Source of the DNA: TMED14 sp002167805
Lineage (GTDB): Bacteria > Bacteroidota > Bacteroidia > Flavobacteriales > Schleiferiaceae
DNA length: 64,000 nucleotides
Assembly (NCBI GenBank): GCA_965655795.1
Contig: CBFHHY010000005.1
Span: 67,865 to 131,864 of the forward strand
Reading direction: 5' to 3'
The stretch's first letter is position 1; the number at the start of each line of letters is the position of its first letter. The notes beneath the pieces are model-generated. The model searched no databases and had not been told where the DNA came from. It worked only from the letters and a program-made list of their open reading frames with translations. The translations under genes were made by a program, and so were the position numbers. Below, in pieces: positions 8,334-16,244 of the stretch.

Positions 8334-8693
8334 ATGAAAGCAAATTCCATAAGCTTAATCAATGCTTTAATATTGATTTTATTTGGTTCCTGGGGGTATG
8401 TTGATTCTGGAATGGAGGCCTTAACTGCACTTATTCCTGTGTTTGTAGGTATAATTCTCGTGGCAGTAAACAAGGGGGTTCAAAAAGAAAATAAGATAGC
8501 GGCTCATGTTGCTGTCTTACTCACTTTTCTTATTCTAATAGGCCTTTTCAGACCCTTCTTCTCTTCCTTAGAAAGAAGTGATACAAATGCTACACTCAGG
8601 GTCGGTATAATGATAGCATCAACCATTTTTGCGATGGTAGGTTTTGTAAGAAGTTTTATTGCTGCTAGAAAATCGAGAAAATCAAAAAATTAG
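8334..8693 (+). CDS. Membrane protein, four predicted helices
   Basis: 119 residues, nearly all hydrophobic. Four helices are likely: residues 5-22, 29-45, 55-72 and 88-106, followed by a basic tail (ARKSRKSKN). The second segment ends at VAVNKGVQKENK. Small DUF-type integral proteins of this pattern are common, but the family is not identified. The upstream 250 bases are AT-rich with no second gene. Confidence 0.65.
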   Translation: MKANSISLINALILILFGSWGYVDSGMEALTALIPVFVGIILVAVNKGVQKENKIAAHVAVLLTFLILIGLFRPFFSSLERSDTNATLRVGIMIASTIFAMVGFVRSFIAARKSRKSKN

Positions 8694-8763
8694 TAAATCA
8701 TTCACAATCATAGGTTTCGATGGCTTAAACTGTCGAATCAAAGATGAATTTTTTGGATTTATT

Positions 8764-9204
8764 TCATTTCCTGTTTTTTCCTAAACTGGCGATTGTATGT
8801 ATTGCAAGACCCAAGGGCATTAACATGACTCCAAAGAATATAGATAATCTGGTAGTCCATAGTTTTTGATTTGAATCGATACTTCTTTTCCATATCCAAC
8901 GTGTCACAAAAATATCTCCAACAACCATGTGGGCCCAAGTCCCTGCAACCCCAGCAGGGGTTCCCAGAGCTGAGCCTATTGTGTCCAGAATACCTGATGA
9001 TCCATCTGGATTATTAAAGAGATCTGCAAGGCCTTGGGGGTTTAAGAACATGATAAGAAACCAAATTATTATTGGACCAATAAAAAAGAGCGGTTCTTTC
9101 AGCAATTTTTTTGTCTTTTCCTTTTTTGGGTTTAGAAGCATTGCTATCCAAAATGGGCCAACCCATAGAGTGGATATAATGAAAGAAATCGTGTAAATAT
9201 CCAT
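8764..9204 (-). CDS. ABA4-like (DUF4281) membrane protein
   Basis: 146 residues with four predicted helices. The family hallmarks are a start like ISTLWVGPFWIAMLLNP and the central HMVVGDIFVTRWIWKRSID, matching the D-(L/I)-F-x-x-R-W-I segment of DUF4281. It ends with PLGLAIHTIASLGK. In plants ABA4 takes part in neoxanthin formation and photoprotection; bacterial members are uncharacterised. No carotenoid gene lies in this window. It is the last of three minus-strand genes with CIA30 and a methyltransferase upstream. Confidence 0.75.
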   Translation of the reverse strand: MDIYTISFIISTLWVGPFWIAMLLNPKKEKTKKLLKEPLFFIGPIIIWFLIMFLNPQGLADLFNNPDGSSGILDTIGSALGTPAGVAGTWAHMVVGDIFVTRWIWKRSIDSNQKLWTTRLSIFFGVMLMPLGLAIHTIASLGKNRK

Positions 9205-9254
9205 TTCCTTATCTTTTTCTCAGAATCCTGTTACAATTAATATTTATCCGAAAT

Positions 9255-9803
9255 CTATTTAACTGCTTTTATGTATTCTAGTAATAAAGCGAATTTCCCT
9301 TCTTGCTTTTCTGCAATTAATAAACCTATTTCGCGAACATATTTTGGGTCGAAAGATGGAGCATTGGGTACATGTCGACCCCTTATTTTGGGAATTAGTT
9401 TCTCTGTTGGGATGTCTATCTCAATCCATTTATCTTTTGCGGTTTGAAAATCATAACAATAGCTGGCATAAGACTCTGATGTACCGACTCGGAACTGATA
9501 TATTTTTCCATCACCTTTTATTTTTAACTTGAATGCTTTGGTTTTTTCAAGCTTAGGATCACTGAAATTATGCCTACAAGAAGCGAAACCACCATTGTTT
9601 TCCATGGATACATATCCTTTAAAGAGAATATCACTTGATGAGTCCAATGTCAAGTTAGATCTTGATACTCCACCCATTACATCATCGTTTACGATTCTCC
9701 AATAATCCGTTCCAATATCTTTTTTTGTATTGACAATATCTATATTTTGGGATTGAATGAAACTAGATGTCATGGCAAAGCAGAGAAAGAATAATTTTTT
9801 CAT
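9255..9803 (-). CDS. CIA30-family exported protein
   Basis: 182 residues with an N-terminal signal peptide (MKKLFFLCFAMTSSFIQSQ). The CIA30 signature WRIVNDDVMGGVSRS follows, and then the beta-sandwich of this family, including FKGYVSMENNGGFASCR. The mitochondrial namesake helps assemble complex I. Bacterial secreted members share the galactose-binding-like fold but not necessarily that role, and no nuo genes are nearby. It lies 50 bases upstream of the DUF4281 gene and 40 bases downstream of the methyltransferase gene. Confidence 0.85.
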   Translation of the reverse strand: MKKLFFLCFAMTSSFIQSQNIDIVNTKKDIGTDYWRIVNDDVMGGVSRSNLTLDSSSDILFKGYVSMENNGGFASCRHNFSDPKLEKTKAFKLKIKGDGKIYQFRVGTSESYASYCYDFQTAKDKWIEIDIPTEKLIPKIRGRHVPNAPSFDPKYVREIGLLIAEKQEGKFALLLEYIKAVK

Positions 9804-9843
9804 AATATTAATGTATGCATTAATACTCTAAAGTATTTCTAAA

Positions 9844-10794
9844 TCAAGAAACTATTACTAATTTTTCAGCTACCGCTGAGTGCTCTAAATTAAAAATTTG
9901 ATTCTCATCAAGTTCTCTTCCAACAGGGGAGAAATAAAGCGAGTTTAAATCAGATAGTGTCTTGTTATCTCTTAATGAAAACCCGTATTTAAACAACATC
10001 TTCTCTATTTCTTTCTCCTTATATAACGAGATCCAGGGTTCACCAACTTTTGCCACTCCTTTGAGTATCAAATCAATTTTTTTTTCAGGGTTTAAATAAC
10101 CTTTACCAAAGCACGCCTTCGGATTTTTATGAATCAGGTCATTTACGTAAGATATGTAGAAAATAGCATTTGCTTTTTGAGAAAGTTCCGAAAGGTCTTT
10201 TATTGTTTTTTCAAGTGCTTTTTTAGTTACATATTGAGATACTCCTTCAAGGGTGAAAACTGTTGATTTGCTTTGATCAAATCCTGCTTCTAAAAGTCTA
10301 TCTTTTAGAGATTGGTGATTAAAGTCAACATCTACATAAGTTATGTTTTCTAAATTTGATAGCTCTTTAGGTAGCATGGAACGCTTTCTTTTTTGAACAT
10401 CTGCTTGGTCAACTTCGAATACTTTTGTTGCATTGCGGAGATCTAGTCGATGGGCTCTGGTGTCATATCCAGCTCCCAGAATAACATATTGCTCCGTACC
10501 GCCATTTACTGAATCTTTAACAAGGTCATCAATAAACTTAGTCCTAGAAACCATATGTTCGTGAAAACCGGGTACAATTTTTTTGGTGATCCAAACTAGA
10601 GTTTTGTGCCCTATTAATTTAAGAAAGCCTGAACCTTGGGTAAAGTTTTCCGCATAAGGGTCATTGATAACTCTATTTTCAGGTTTAGCAAGTGTTTCTA
10701 TCATGCGCTGCTTTGCTACACCTTGAGCAGTGCCATCTTTTTTAAAAGAGGATTTTGCTATGTCAATGCTAGCATCCAAAACTTTAGAGTTCAT
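9844..10794 (-). CDS. SAM-dependent methyltransferase, TIGR00027/LCM-like
   Basis: 316 residues. The SAM-binding motif I reads YVILGAGYDTRAHRL near residue 105, characteristic of the leucine-carboxyl-methyltransferase-like family often labelled TIGR00027. Motif KVFEVDQADVQKRKR carries the acidic residue for the ribose. The N-terminal segment AKQRMIETLAKPENRVINDP is also typical. These are O-methyltransferases with unknown small-molecule substrates. No signal peptide, so cytoplasmic. Confidence 0.85.
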   Translation of the reverse strand: MNSKVLDASIDIAKSSFKKDGTAQGVAKQRMIETLAKPENRVINDPYAENFTQGSGFLKLIGHKTLVWITKKIVPGFHEHMVSRTKFIDDLVKDSVNGGTEQYVILGAGYDTRAHRLDLRNATKVFEVDQADVQKRKRSMLPKELSNLENITYVDVDFNHQSLKDRLLEAGFDQSKSTVFTLEGVSQYVTKKALEKTIKDLSELSQKANAIFYISYVNDLIHKNPKACFGKGYLNPEKKIDLILKGVAKVGEPWISLYKEKEIEKMLFKYGFSLRDNKTLSDLNSLYFSPVGRELDENQIFNLEHSAVAEKLVIVS

Positions 10795-10926
10795 AATTCA
10801 GATTCTTGATTTGGTATAAATTTGAAAGGACTAGGAAAATAAGGAAATGACTTTTTAAGATCCATATAACGACAAATATATTGAAAAGGGTCCATGTGAA
10901 AGCAAGAATATCATTAACTTTCAACT

Positions 10927-11223
10927 ATGAAAAAGTTGTCAGATTCCGAAGTGCAGAATCAATTAAAATCAATACCGGGCTGGGAGTTTTATCAAAATTC
11001 TTTACAAATAAATTTGACTTTTAAAAATTTTAAAGAATGTATGACTGTTGTCAACAAAATCGCCATTGAATCTGAATTATTAAATCATCATCCGGAGTGG
11101 ACAAACTCTTACAATACCCTTTCTGTAAAACTTACGACTCATGACGTTAAGGGTATATCATTACTGGATTTCAAATTAGCAAAAACTATAGTTAGAATAA
11201 CTGAAGAGGTTTCAGGAGCTTAA
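10927..11223 (+). CDS. phhB: Pterin-4a-carbinolamine dehydratase
   Basis: 98 residues, full family length. The active-site segment ESELLNHHPEWTNSYNTL contains the conserved H-H-P-x-W and is followed by SVKLTTHDVKGIS. The enzyme dehydrates 4a-hydroxytetrahydrobiopterin, normally to recycle the cofactor of phenylalanine hydroxylase. No aromatic hydroxylase is seen in the window, so its partner must be elsewhere or it acts in molybdopterin or other pterin metabolism. TAACTTTC, one base off the TAnnTTTG promoter, lies just before the start. Confidence 0.9.
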   Translation: MKKLSDSEVQNQLKSIPGWEFYQNSLQINLTFKNFKECMTVVNKIAIESELLNHHPEWTNSYNTLSVKLTTHDVKGISLLDFKLAKTIVRITEEVSGA

Positions 11224-11338
11224 ATTTTGAATTATAAAAAAAACCCCAAACTCTATATTAATAAAATTTAGGGTCTCTTTAACCTTTTTGGAAAATTATT
11301 TTTTCAGTCAGTGCATTATAGCATATGCTATTCTGAAT

Positions 11339-12139
11339 TTAACGAGATTCGTTCAATCCTCGAATTACAGAGACACCAGCTCCAAATACGTTATTATTAC
11401 CATATTTCGATTTTCCCTGAAGTGCCCATTGCCTATCAGTTTCAGCTTGATATAGTTTCAAAACAGCAGGTTGAGACATAAGCTTCTTGGTTTTAACATC
11501 ATATTCGGCGGCTTCAAATAGTCCTTTTGATTTCGCAACAGCCGCTTTGGCTAAGGCTACTTGTTCAGCTTCTTTTTTCTCTGCCAACGCATTTCGTCCC
11601 AATTGAACCGCTGTTTCTTCAGCTAGGCTGGCAACTGCCTCAGGTATATCTACATCAGTCATCTGCAACCTTTTAAACTCAACGAAGAATTCAGGTAGTT
11701 CCATAGCAATAATTTCAGCTAATTTCGCTTCAGCTTCTGCTCTTTTCGATATGTTCAACTCGATAGCTGAATATTGAGGTACAACTTCTTTTCCTGCTGA
11801 TTTTAGAGTCTTAAGTATTTTGACATCGACATCAGTTATTCTTGTATGAAGAGAATTAACTTTATTCGGATTCAGGTTATAGTCCAAGGACAATTCAACA
11901 ACAGTTGACATATTGTTTTTATCATTGAATTCAAATCGCTGCACTGTTGTTTTTTCTCGAACATCGTATTCAATCATGTTATCAATGAGATACATTATTC
12001 CTGCGTGAAAACCTTCCGAGTAGACTTGGGTCATATCTGTTTTTCCACCGAATGAAACCCTTACTCCCTTATGACCGCTATCTACGGTAGCACATGAGGT
12101 CAGTATTAAGCATGCTATCAGTATTAATCCATTTTTCAT
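11339..12139 (-). CDS. SPFH/prohibitin-family lipoprotein
   Basis: 266 residues. The N-terminus MKNGLILIACLILTSCATV has a lipobox (LTSC, Cys16) instead of the usual single transmembrane anchor. The SPFH domain follows (VDSGHKGVRVSFGG, SEGFHAGIMYLIDNMIEYDVR). From about residue 125 comes a long alanine/glutamate-rich coiled coil typical of prohibitins and slipins (AEAEAKLAEIIA, AEEKKEAEQ-like). Such proteins oligomerise at membranes and organise proteases or lipid domains. Its acylation suggests a periplasm-facing ring. Confidence 0.8.
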   Translation of the reverse strand: MKNGLILIACLILTSCATVDSGHKGVRVSFGGKTDMTQVYSEGFHAGIMYLIDNMIEYDVREKTTVQRFEFNDKNNMSTVVELSLDYNLNPNKVNSLHTRITDVDVKILKTLKSAGKEVVPQYSAIELNISKRAEAEAKLAEIIAMELPEFFVEFKRLQMTDVDIPEAVASLAEETAVQLGRNALAEKKEAEQVALAKAAVAKSKGLFEAAEYDVKTKKLMSQPAVLKLYQAETDRQWALQGKSKYGNNNVFGAGVSVIRGLNESR

Positions 12140-12261
12140 TTTAATGTATTTTTAGTTATTCTAGATTTTATTGAAATGCAAAAATACGAATGATAGGTTA
12201 TCATTGATTTAAAAAAATATGTCTTTGGTCTTAAGTAAGACTGTGTGCCTATATTAGATAC

Positions 12262-12708
12262 ATGAAAAATTTGTTTTTTTTAATCTTTCTTTCATCATTA
12301 TTTGTCACTAATAGTTGCACGAAAAATTATGCTCAGATTGATGAGGAGATAATTCTTCAATATATATCCGATAATAATTTAAATGCAGAGCCCACAGGAA
12401 GTGGTTTGTATTACGTTGTAAACAGCAATGGGAATGGCAATTTTCCAAACATTAATTCCACTGTTAGAGTTGATTATAAGGGAACATTGATAGATGGTAC
12501 AATTTTCGACGAATCGAGTCCGATTGGAGTCACATTTCCTTTAATGAATGTTATTCAAGGATGGCAAGAAGGAATTCCTTTATTTAGTGAAGGCGGATCT
12601 GGGATATTGATAATTCCTTCTGCTTTGGGTTACGGAAATCAGGCTATTGGAAATATTCCTAGAAATTCAGTTTTGATTTTTGAGGTTAATTTAATCGATG
12701 TGAACTAA
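12262..12708 (+). CDS. FKBP-type peptidyl-prolyl isomerase lipoprotein
   Basis: 148 residues. Signal peptide with lipobox TNSC (Cys19), then a single FKBP domain: VDYKGTLIDGTIFDES, VIQGWQEGIPLFSEGGSG, LIIPSALGYGNQ and a terminal VLIFEVNLIDVN. The key binding residues (Tyr, Phe, Asp, Trp, Tyr) are present, so it should be active. It would catalyse proline isomerisation for folding of envelope proteins, tethered to a membrane. Confidence 0.9.
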   Translation: MKNLFFLIFLSSLFVTNSCTKNYAQIDEEIILQYISDNNLNAEPTGSGLYYVVNSNGNGNFPNINSTVRVDYKGTLIDGTIFDESSPIGVTFPLMNVIQGWQEGIPLFSEGGSGILIIPSALGYGNQAIGNIPRNSVLIFEVNLIDVN

Positions 12709-12720
12709 ATCTTGAAGTAT

Positions 12721-12879
12721 TTAGTTTAAATAGTTTTCACAATTATTTTTTATGAATTCTTTAGCGCTGTAAGGCATAGGGAATCCCTCTACGCTACTAG
12801 CTTTTTCATAAATCCAATATATGATAATTATACAAGATTTAAATTTTACTAACCGCTGGATAAAAGATATGTCAAAAGC
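12721..12879 (-). pseudogene. Possible coding remnant without a start
   Basis: A 52-codon open stretch ends at 12721 with a protein-like sequence (SSVEGFPMPYSAKEFIKNN). It has no upstream ATG in frame before an in-frame TAG at 12880-12882. It lies just downstream of the hypothetical lipoprotein but in another frame, so it may be the decayed C-terminus of that gene or of a lost neighbour. Chance cannot be excluded at this length. Confidence 0.25.
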
Positions 12880-12896
12880 CTATTTCAACTTGTGGA

Positions 12897-13244
12897 TTAA
12901 GGATAAAAACCAATCCTCCTCATTTTTTGCTTTCTGCCAGCCTCAACCTCAACTTGAAGAACATTGCCTGTTCTACAAAAGCAAGCTAGACATACTTCAG
13001 CTTTAGCTGAATCATAATTAATACCAAATGATATTAATTCTATGTTTTTATCTTCTAGATATGATGCAATTATTTCTTTATAAATGTTGGTTGTCAAGGT
13101 ATCGTAGTATGAAGTATCATTCGACCAGGGGTCTGAGCATCCAGTCTCATCGTAATAAAATAAATCGGACGACCTGTTTTTATCACAAGACATCAATGAT
13201 AAAAAAATCATTATGGTAAAAAAAATAAATATGGAATTTTTCAT
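12897..13244 (-). CDS. Hypothetical lipoprotein, 115 residues
   Basis: Lipobox LMSC (Cys20) after a hydrophobic signal. The mature part is small. SFGINYDSAKAEVCLACFCRTGN holds three cysteines close together (CLACFC), which could bind a metal or form disulfides. It ends with the basic stretch GRKQKMRRIGFYP. No family recognised. The region downstream, 12709-12896, holds a short open stretch without a start (listed separately). Confidence 0.6.
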   Translation of the reverse strand: MKNSIFIFFTIMIFLSLMSCDKNRSSDLFYYDETGCSDPWSNDTSYYDTLTTNIYKEIIASYLEDKNIELISFGINYDSAKAEVCLACFCRTGNVLQVEVEAGRKQKMRRIGFYP

Positions 13245-13323
13245 GCTTGTATATTGCCAACAATTATGCCAAAAAAATGGGTCTAAATGAACTACTTTTC
13301 CATGTAAATCTGGACTTGATCGT

Positions 13324-14088
13324 TTAATTATTTGAATCTCTAGTAACTATACTTGCAGAGGCTTGTTGAGCGGGAAGTATTAGAACATCTGCAACGTTTA
13401 CGTGGGTAGGAGTGTTTGATACATAAAATATCAAATCAGCTATGTCATTTGCCTTTAGAGGACTCATATTTTTATAAACTTGTTGAGCTTTCTTTTTATC
13501 TCCATGAAAGCGAACTTCGGAGAATTCAGTTTCTACCATTCCAGGACATATCTGGGATACCCTAATTTGGTGCTGTGATAAATCTTGTCGCATAGCACGA
13601 GTAAGTGCATCAACTGCAAATTTTGTTGCATTGTAGACATTGCCGTCCGGATATGTTTCTTTTCCTGCAATACTGCCAATATTTATGATCTGTCCACTTT
13701 TTCTATCGACCATATCTAAACTTATCATTTTTGTTACGTAAAGAAGGCCTTTTAAATTGGTATCTATCATTTGCTCCCAATCTTTTATTAAGCCTTTATG
13801 GATAGGACTTTTGCCAAGAGCTAGGCCCGCATTGTTAACCAGTAAATCGATTACTTTAAATTTTTCGGGTATCAGTTGAATTGCTTCCGTAACTTGATTT
13901 TCTGACATTACGTCCACACCTTGAAGGAAAATTCTTTTTTGGTCAATTTCGGGTAATTTGTTTTTCCAAGCCTCCATTTTTTTAAATCGTCGCCCCCAGC
14001 AAATAACATTCCATCCAGCCTTAACAAATTTTATGGCAGTTGACTTTCCTATTCCTGAGCTTGATCCTGTAACCAAAATAGTTTTCAT
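13324..14088 (-). CDS. Short-chain dehydrogenase/reductase (SDR)
   Basis: 254 residues, classical SDR. The Rossmann motif is VTGSSSGIGKST near residue 6, followed by NNAGLA, the catalytic Ser in GQIINIGSIAGKE and Y-x-x-x-K in VYNATKFAVDAL. CPGMVETEFS follows as the post-catalytic PG loop. The overall pattern resembles YdfG-like NADP-dependent 3-hydroxy acid dehydrogenases; the substrate is a guess. Cytoplasmic, apparently monocistronic. Confidence 0.9.
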   Translation of the reverse strand: MKTILVTGSSSGIGKSTAIKFVKAGWNVICWGRRFKKMEAWKNKLPEIDQKRIFLQGVDVMSENQVTEAIQLIPEKFKVIDLLVNNAGLALGKSPIHKGLIKDWEQMIDTNLKGLLYVTKMISLDMVDRKSGQIINIGSIAGKETYPDGNVYNATKFAVDALTRAMRQDLSQHQIRVSQICPGMVETEFSEVRFHGDKKKAQQVYKNMSPLKANDIADLIFYVSNTPTHVNVADVLILPAQQASASIVTRDSNN

Positions 14089-14207
14089 AATTCTTGATTA
14101 ATTAAATAATATTACATCATTTTTTTGATAGAAAAGTTAAAATAAGATCTTGGAGGCGATACTGAATTCATTACTATATTTAAGATTGAATACAAAAAAT
14201 AAGTATT

Positions 14208-14552
14208 ATGGAAAATATATCAATAATAGCTCAGATCATAGTTGCAATATCAATAATTATTGTTTGGATTTTTAGATACGACAATATTGTTTTAGAATTT
14301 AAACAATACGGTCTTTCAGATTTAGTTAGAAATATCGTTGGTGCTTCTAAAATATCATTATCAACCATTTTAGTTTTGGGAATTTATTATGAAGTTCCTT
14401 TAGTAACGGCTTCTTTATTAATGGCTTTTTTAATGGTCTGTGCTCAAGCCTATCACATAAAAGTTAAAAACCCTCTAAAAAAATATCTCCCTTCGGCATC
14501 ACTTTTATTGTTGTCTTTGTTTATTGCAGCTCAAAACTCTGGTTTAATCTAA
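14208..14552 (+). CDS. DoxX-like membrane protein (first of a tandem pair)
   Basis: 114 residues with four predicted helices. It shows the DoxX-like arrangement of helix, F-x-x-Y-G-L segment (EFKQYGLSDLVRN), two hydrophobic helices and a final K-N-P-x-K-K-Y-L-P-S before the last helix. A TATATTTA element close to the TAnnTTTG consensus lies upstream. DoxX-like proteins are quinone-associated or regulatory membrane proteins of unclear role. The stop lies 3 bases before the next gene. Confidence 0.7.
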   Translation: MENISIIAQIIVAISIIIVWIFRYDNIVLEFKQYGLSDLVRNIVGASKISLSTILVLGIYYEVPLVTASLLMAFLMVCAQAYHIKVKNPLKKYLPSASLLLLSLFIAAQNSGLI

Positions 14553-14555
14553 ATA

Positions 14556-14903
14556 ATGGAGATTAACCTCATTCTTATTTTTATTTCGGCAATTTCTTTT
14601 TTTATTTATGGTATAAATTCCTTTTTTTCCAAGAAGATGAAATTGGAATACGAGAGATGGGGTTATAAAAATCAAAGACTTATACTTGGAAGTTGTCAAT
14701 TATTAGGAGGGTTAGGTTTAATTGTTGGATTAGCTGTTCCTTTTATACTCTTGACAGCATCTTTTTTACTGATGTGTATGATGCTGGTTGCAGTTTTTGT
14801 AAGAATTAAATTAAAAGAAAAAGTAGTTAAAATGTTGCCAGCAATATTTTATGCCGTATTGAATTTGATTATATGTTTTCTTTCCTATAGTATATACTTG
14901 TAA
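14556..14903 (+). CDS. DoxX-like membrane protein (second of a tandem pair)
   Basis: 115 residues, four predicted helices. It has the same layout as the preceding gene: YERWGYKNQR in place of the QYGLSD segment, then a glycine-rich helix (LLGGLGLIVGLAVPF) and KEKVVKMLPA before the last helix. The two genes look like an old tandem duplication and probably form one operon. The first member of the repeat family starts 28 bases after its stop. Confidence 0.7.
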   Translation: MEINLILIFISAISFFIYGINSFFSKKMKLEYERWGYKNQRLILGSCQLLGGLGLIVGLAVPFILLTASFLLMCMMLVAVFVRIKLKEKVVKMLPAIFYAVLNLIICFLSYSIYL

Positions 14904-14931
14904 TATGATGCACGTATTGTTTTTAACTACA

Positions 14932-14999
14932 AACAAGTATCGTTCACTTATTTAAGAGGCTTAGAGACTAAGCCGTTGGAGATTCATGACATGCCTGTT
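14932..14999 (+). repeat. Array repeat, copy 1
   Basis: Shares the core CTTATTTAAGAGGCTTAGAG with the other copies. Inner hairpin TTTAAG-AGG-CTTAGA pairs fully if one T-G wobble is allowed. Outer arms AACAAGTAT and ATGCCTGTT pair at 8 of 9 positions including one wobble. Lies 28 bases after the second DoxX-like gene. Confidence 0.75.
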
Positions 15000-15036
15000 A
15001 TATTTGAAGTTCAATAAATTAAATAAATACAATAAG

Positions 15037-15318
15037 ATGAAAGATATGCTGGTGGTTGCGAAACTAAACGAAGGGAAATTTGAAACATTTATGAAATTCA
15101 TGCAATCTGATGAAGGAATTGCGGAAAGAAAAAAAGTTGCTGATTTATCCAAAACTTTAGGTACGGTATCTCCCGATAAAGGATCTGTAATGTTTAAAAT
15201 TTCAGTTCATGATGAAAATGCTTTGAGGTCATTCTTGGACGGATCTAATCCCGTTTCTAGCCCGATTTGGGATAATGTGTTGGAGTCTTATGAAATATTT
15301 GAAATAACCAAGGTATAA
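15037..15318 (+). CDS. Small DUF3764-like protein
   Basis: The start at 15037 is chosen because the in-frame ATG further upstream lies inside repeat copy 1. The 93-residue product (MKDMLVVAKLNEGKFETFMK...) has the ferredoxin-like beta-alpha-beta layout seen in DUF3764 and antibiotic-biosynthesis-monooxygenase domains: VVAKLNEGK, then a helix, VMFKISVHDE, then a helix, and YEIFEITKV. No catalytic residues are recognised. It is the only gene between repeat copies 1 and 2. Confidence 0.6.
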   Translation: MKDMLVVAKLNEGKFETFMKFMQSDEGIAERKKVADLSKTLGTVSPDKGSVMFKISVHDENALRSFLDGSNPVSSPIWDNVLESYEIFEITKV

Positions 15319-15342
15319 TTAGTCCTGACTGCCTGATTTAAG

Positions 15343-15424
15343 AAAAAAGGTTTTCTCCAAATATCGTTGACTTACCTCAGAGGTTTAGAGTTAAGCACCT
15401 GGATGCCGATAATATGCCTCTTTT
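15343..15424 (+). repeat. Array repeat, copy 2
   Basis: Contains GTTGACTTACCTCAGAGG and a variant TTAAGCACCTGGATGCC. The outer arms AAAAAAGG (15343-15350) and CCTCTTTT (15417-15424) pair at 7 of 8 positions although their sequence differs from those of other copies. Starts 24 bases after the DUF3764-like stop. Confidence 0.75.
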
Positions 15425-15427
15425 AGT

Positions 15428-15456
15428 GTCACTCACTTCGGTGGTGACTTTTTTTA
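15428..15456 (+). terminator. Terminator hairpin with TTCG loop behind repeat copy 2
   Basis: GTCACTCAC and GTGGTGAC form a stem with one bulged base around a TTCG tetraloop, followed by seven T. Transcripts of the DUF3764-like gene would therefore run through the repeat and stop here. Confidence 0.7.
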
Positions 15457-15462
15457 TATTTG
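15455..15462 (+). promoter_or_regulatory. -7 motif TATATTTG for the BspA-like gene
   Basis: Exact TAnnTTTG match only 4 bases before the ATG, so the transcript would be nearly leaderless. It abuts the terminator of the preceding unit. Confidence 0.6.
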
Positions 15463-15466
15463 AGAA

Positions 15467-16150
15467 ATGAAAAAGCTAATTTTTCTTCTATCACTTTTTA
15501 TAATTATGAGTTGCGAGGACCCCGATAATCCAAATGGTGCAAGAATTAATTATAGTGGTTGCTTGGTATGTGATAATTACGCTGTTGGTGAGTCCTTTAA
15601 AGTCGGTGGCTCAGATTATATAGTAGCAGACAGAATTATGTTAGATGTCGCCATATTGAATGGTGAAGACGTAACGAGATTTTGCACATCAAAGATTACA
15701 AGTATGGATAACCTCTTATCTAATCAGGTGAACTTTAATCAAGACATCGGTGCATGGGATGTAAGTAACGTAGACAATATGAAGATGATGTTTAAATCTG
15801 CCGAGTCCTTTAATCAAGATGTTAGTAAATGGGATGTTCAAAATGTTGTTGATATGAGTGAAATGTTCTTCGATGCTAAAAGTTTTGACCAGCCATTGGA
15901 TAATTGGGATGTAGGCTCAGTAAACGATATGGGTAGTATGTTTCAAGGAGCAATAAACTATAATAAAAATATTGGTGACTGGGATGTAAGTAGAGTTGGA
16001 AATATGTTAAATATGTTTTACAATGCAACAGTATTCAATCAAGATATTAGTGGTTGGTGTGTTCCAAATTTATTTGTTGCACCGAGCGGTTTTTCTAAAT
16101 ACAGTGCTTTAACTCAATCAAATCACCCTATATGGGGAACTTGTCCTTAA
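15467..16150 (+). CDS. BspA-type (DUF285) repeat lipoprotein
   Basis: 227 residues. Lipobox IMSC (Cys16). From about residue 85 to 200 there are five repeats of about 25 residues with the pattern F-N-Q-D-I-x-x-W-D-V-x-x-V-x-x-M-x-x-M-F-x-x-A, typical of the DUF285/BspA family. Such repeats form solenoids used for adhesion at the cell surface. Arrays of this kind spread readily between bacteria. It is flanked directly by repeat copies 2 and 3; copy 3 starts one base after its stop. Confidence 0.85.
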   Translation: MKKLIFLLSLFIIMSCEDPDNPNGARINYSGCLVCDNYAVGESFKVGGSDYIVADRIMLDVAILNGEDVTRFCTSKITSMDNLLSNQVNFNQDIGAWDVSNVDNMKMMFKSAESFNQDVSKWDVQNVVDMSEMFFDAKSFDQPLDNWDVGSVNDMGSMFQGAINYNKNIGDWDVSRVGNMLNMFYNATVFNQDISGWCVPNLFVAPSGFSKYSALTQSNHPIWGTCP

Positions 16151-16151
16151 A

Positions 16152-16217
16152 ACAAGTATCCTTGACTTATCTCAGAGGCTTAGAGGTTAAGTAGCTAGAT
16201 ACCGAGGATATGCCTGT
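16152..16217 (+). repeat. Array repeat, copy 3
   Basis: Core CTTATCTCAGAGGCTTAGAG followed by GTTAAGTAGCTAGATACCG. The left segment TATCCT pairs with AGGATA on the right, and AACAAG with the CCTG end partially. It begins one base behind the BspA-like stop codon. Confidence 0.75.
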
Positions 16218-16244
16218 AATATGGCATAATTCTTGACATTTTCA

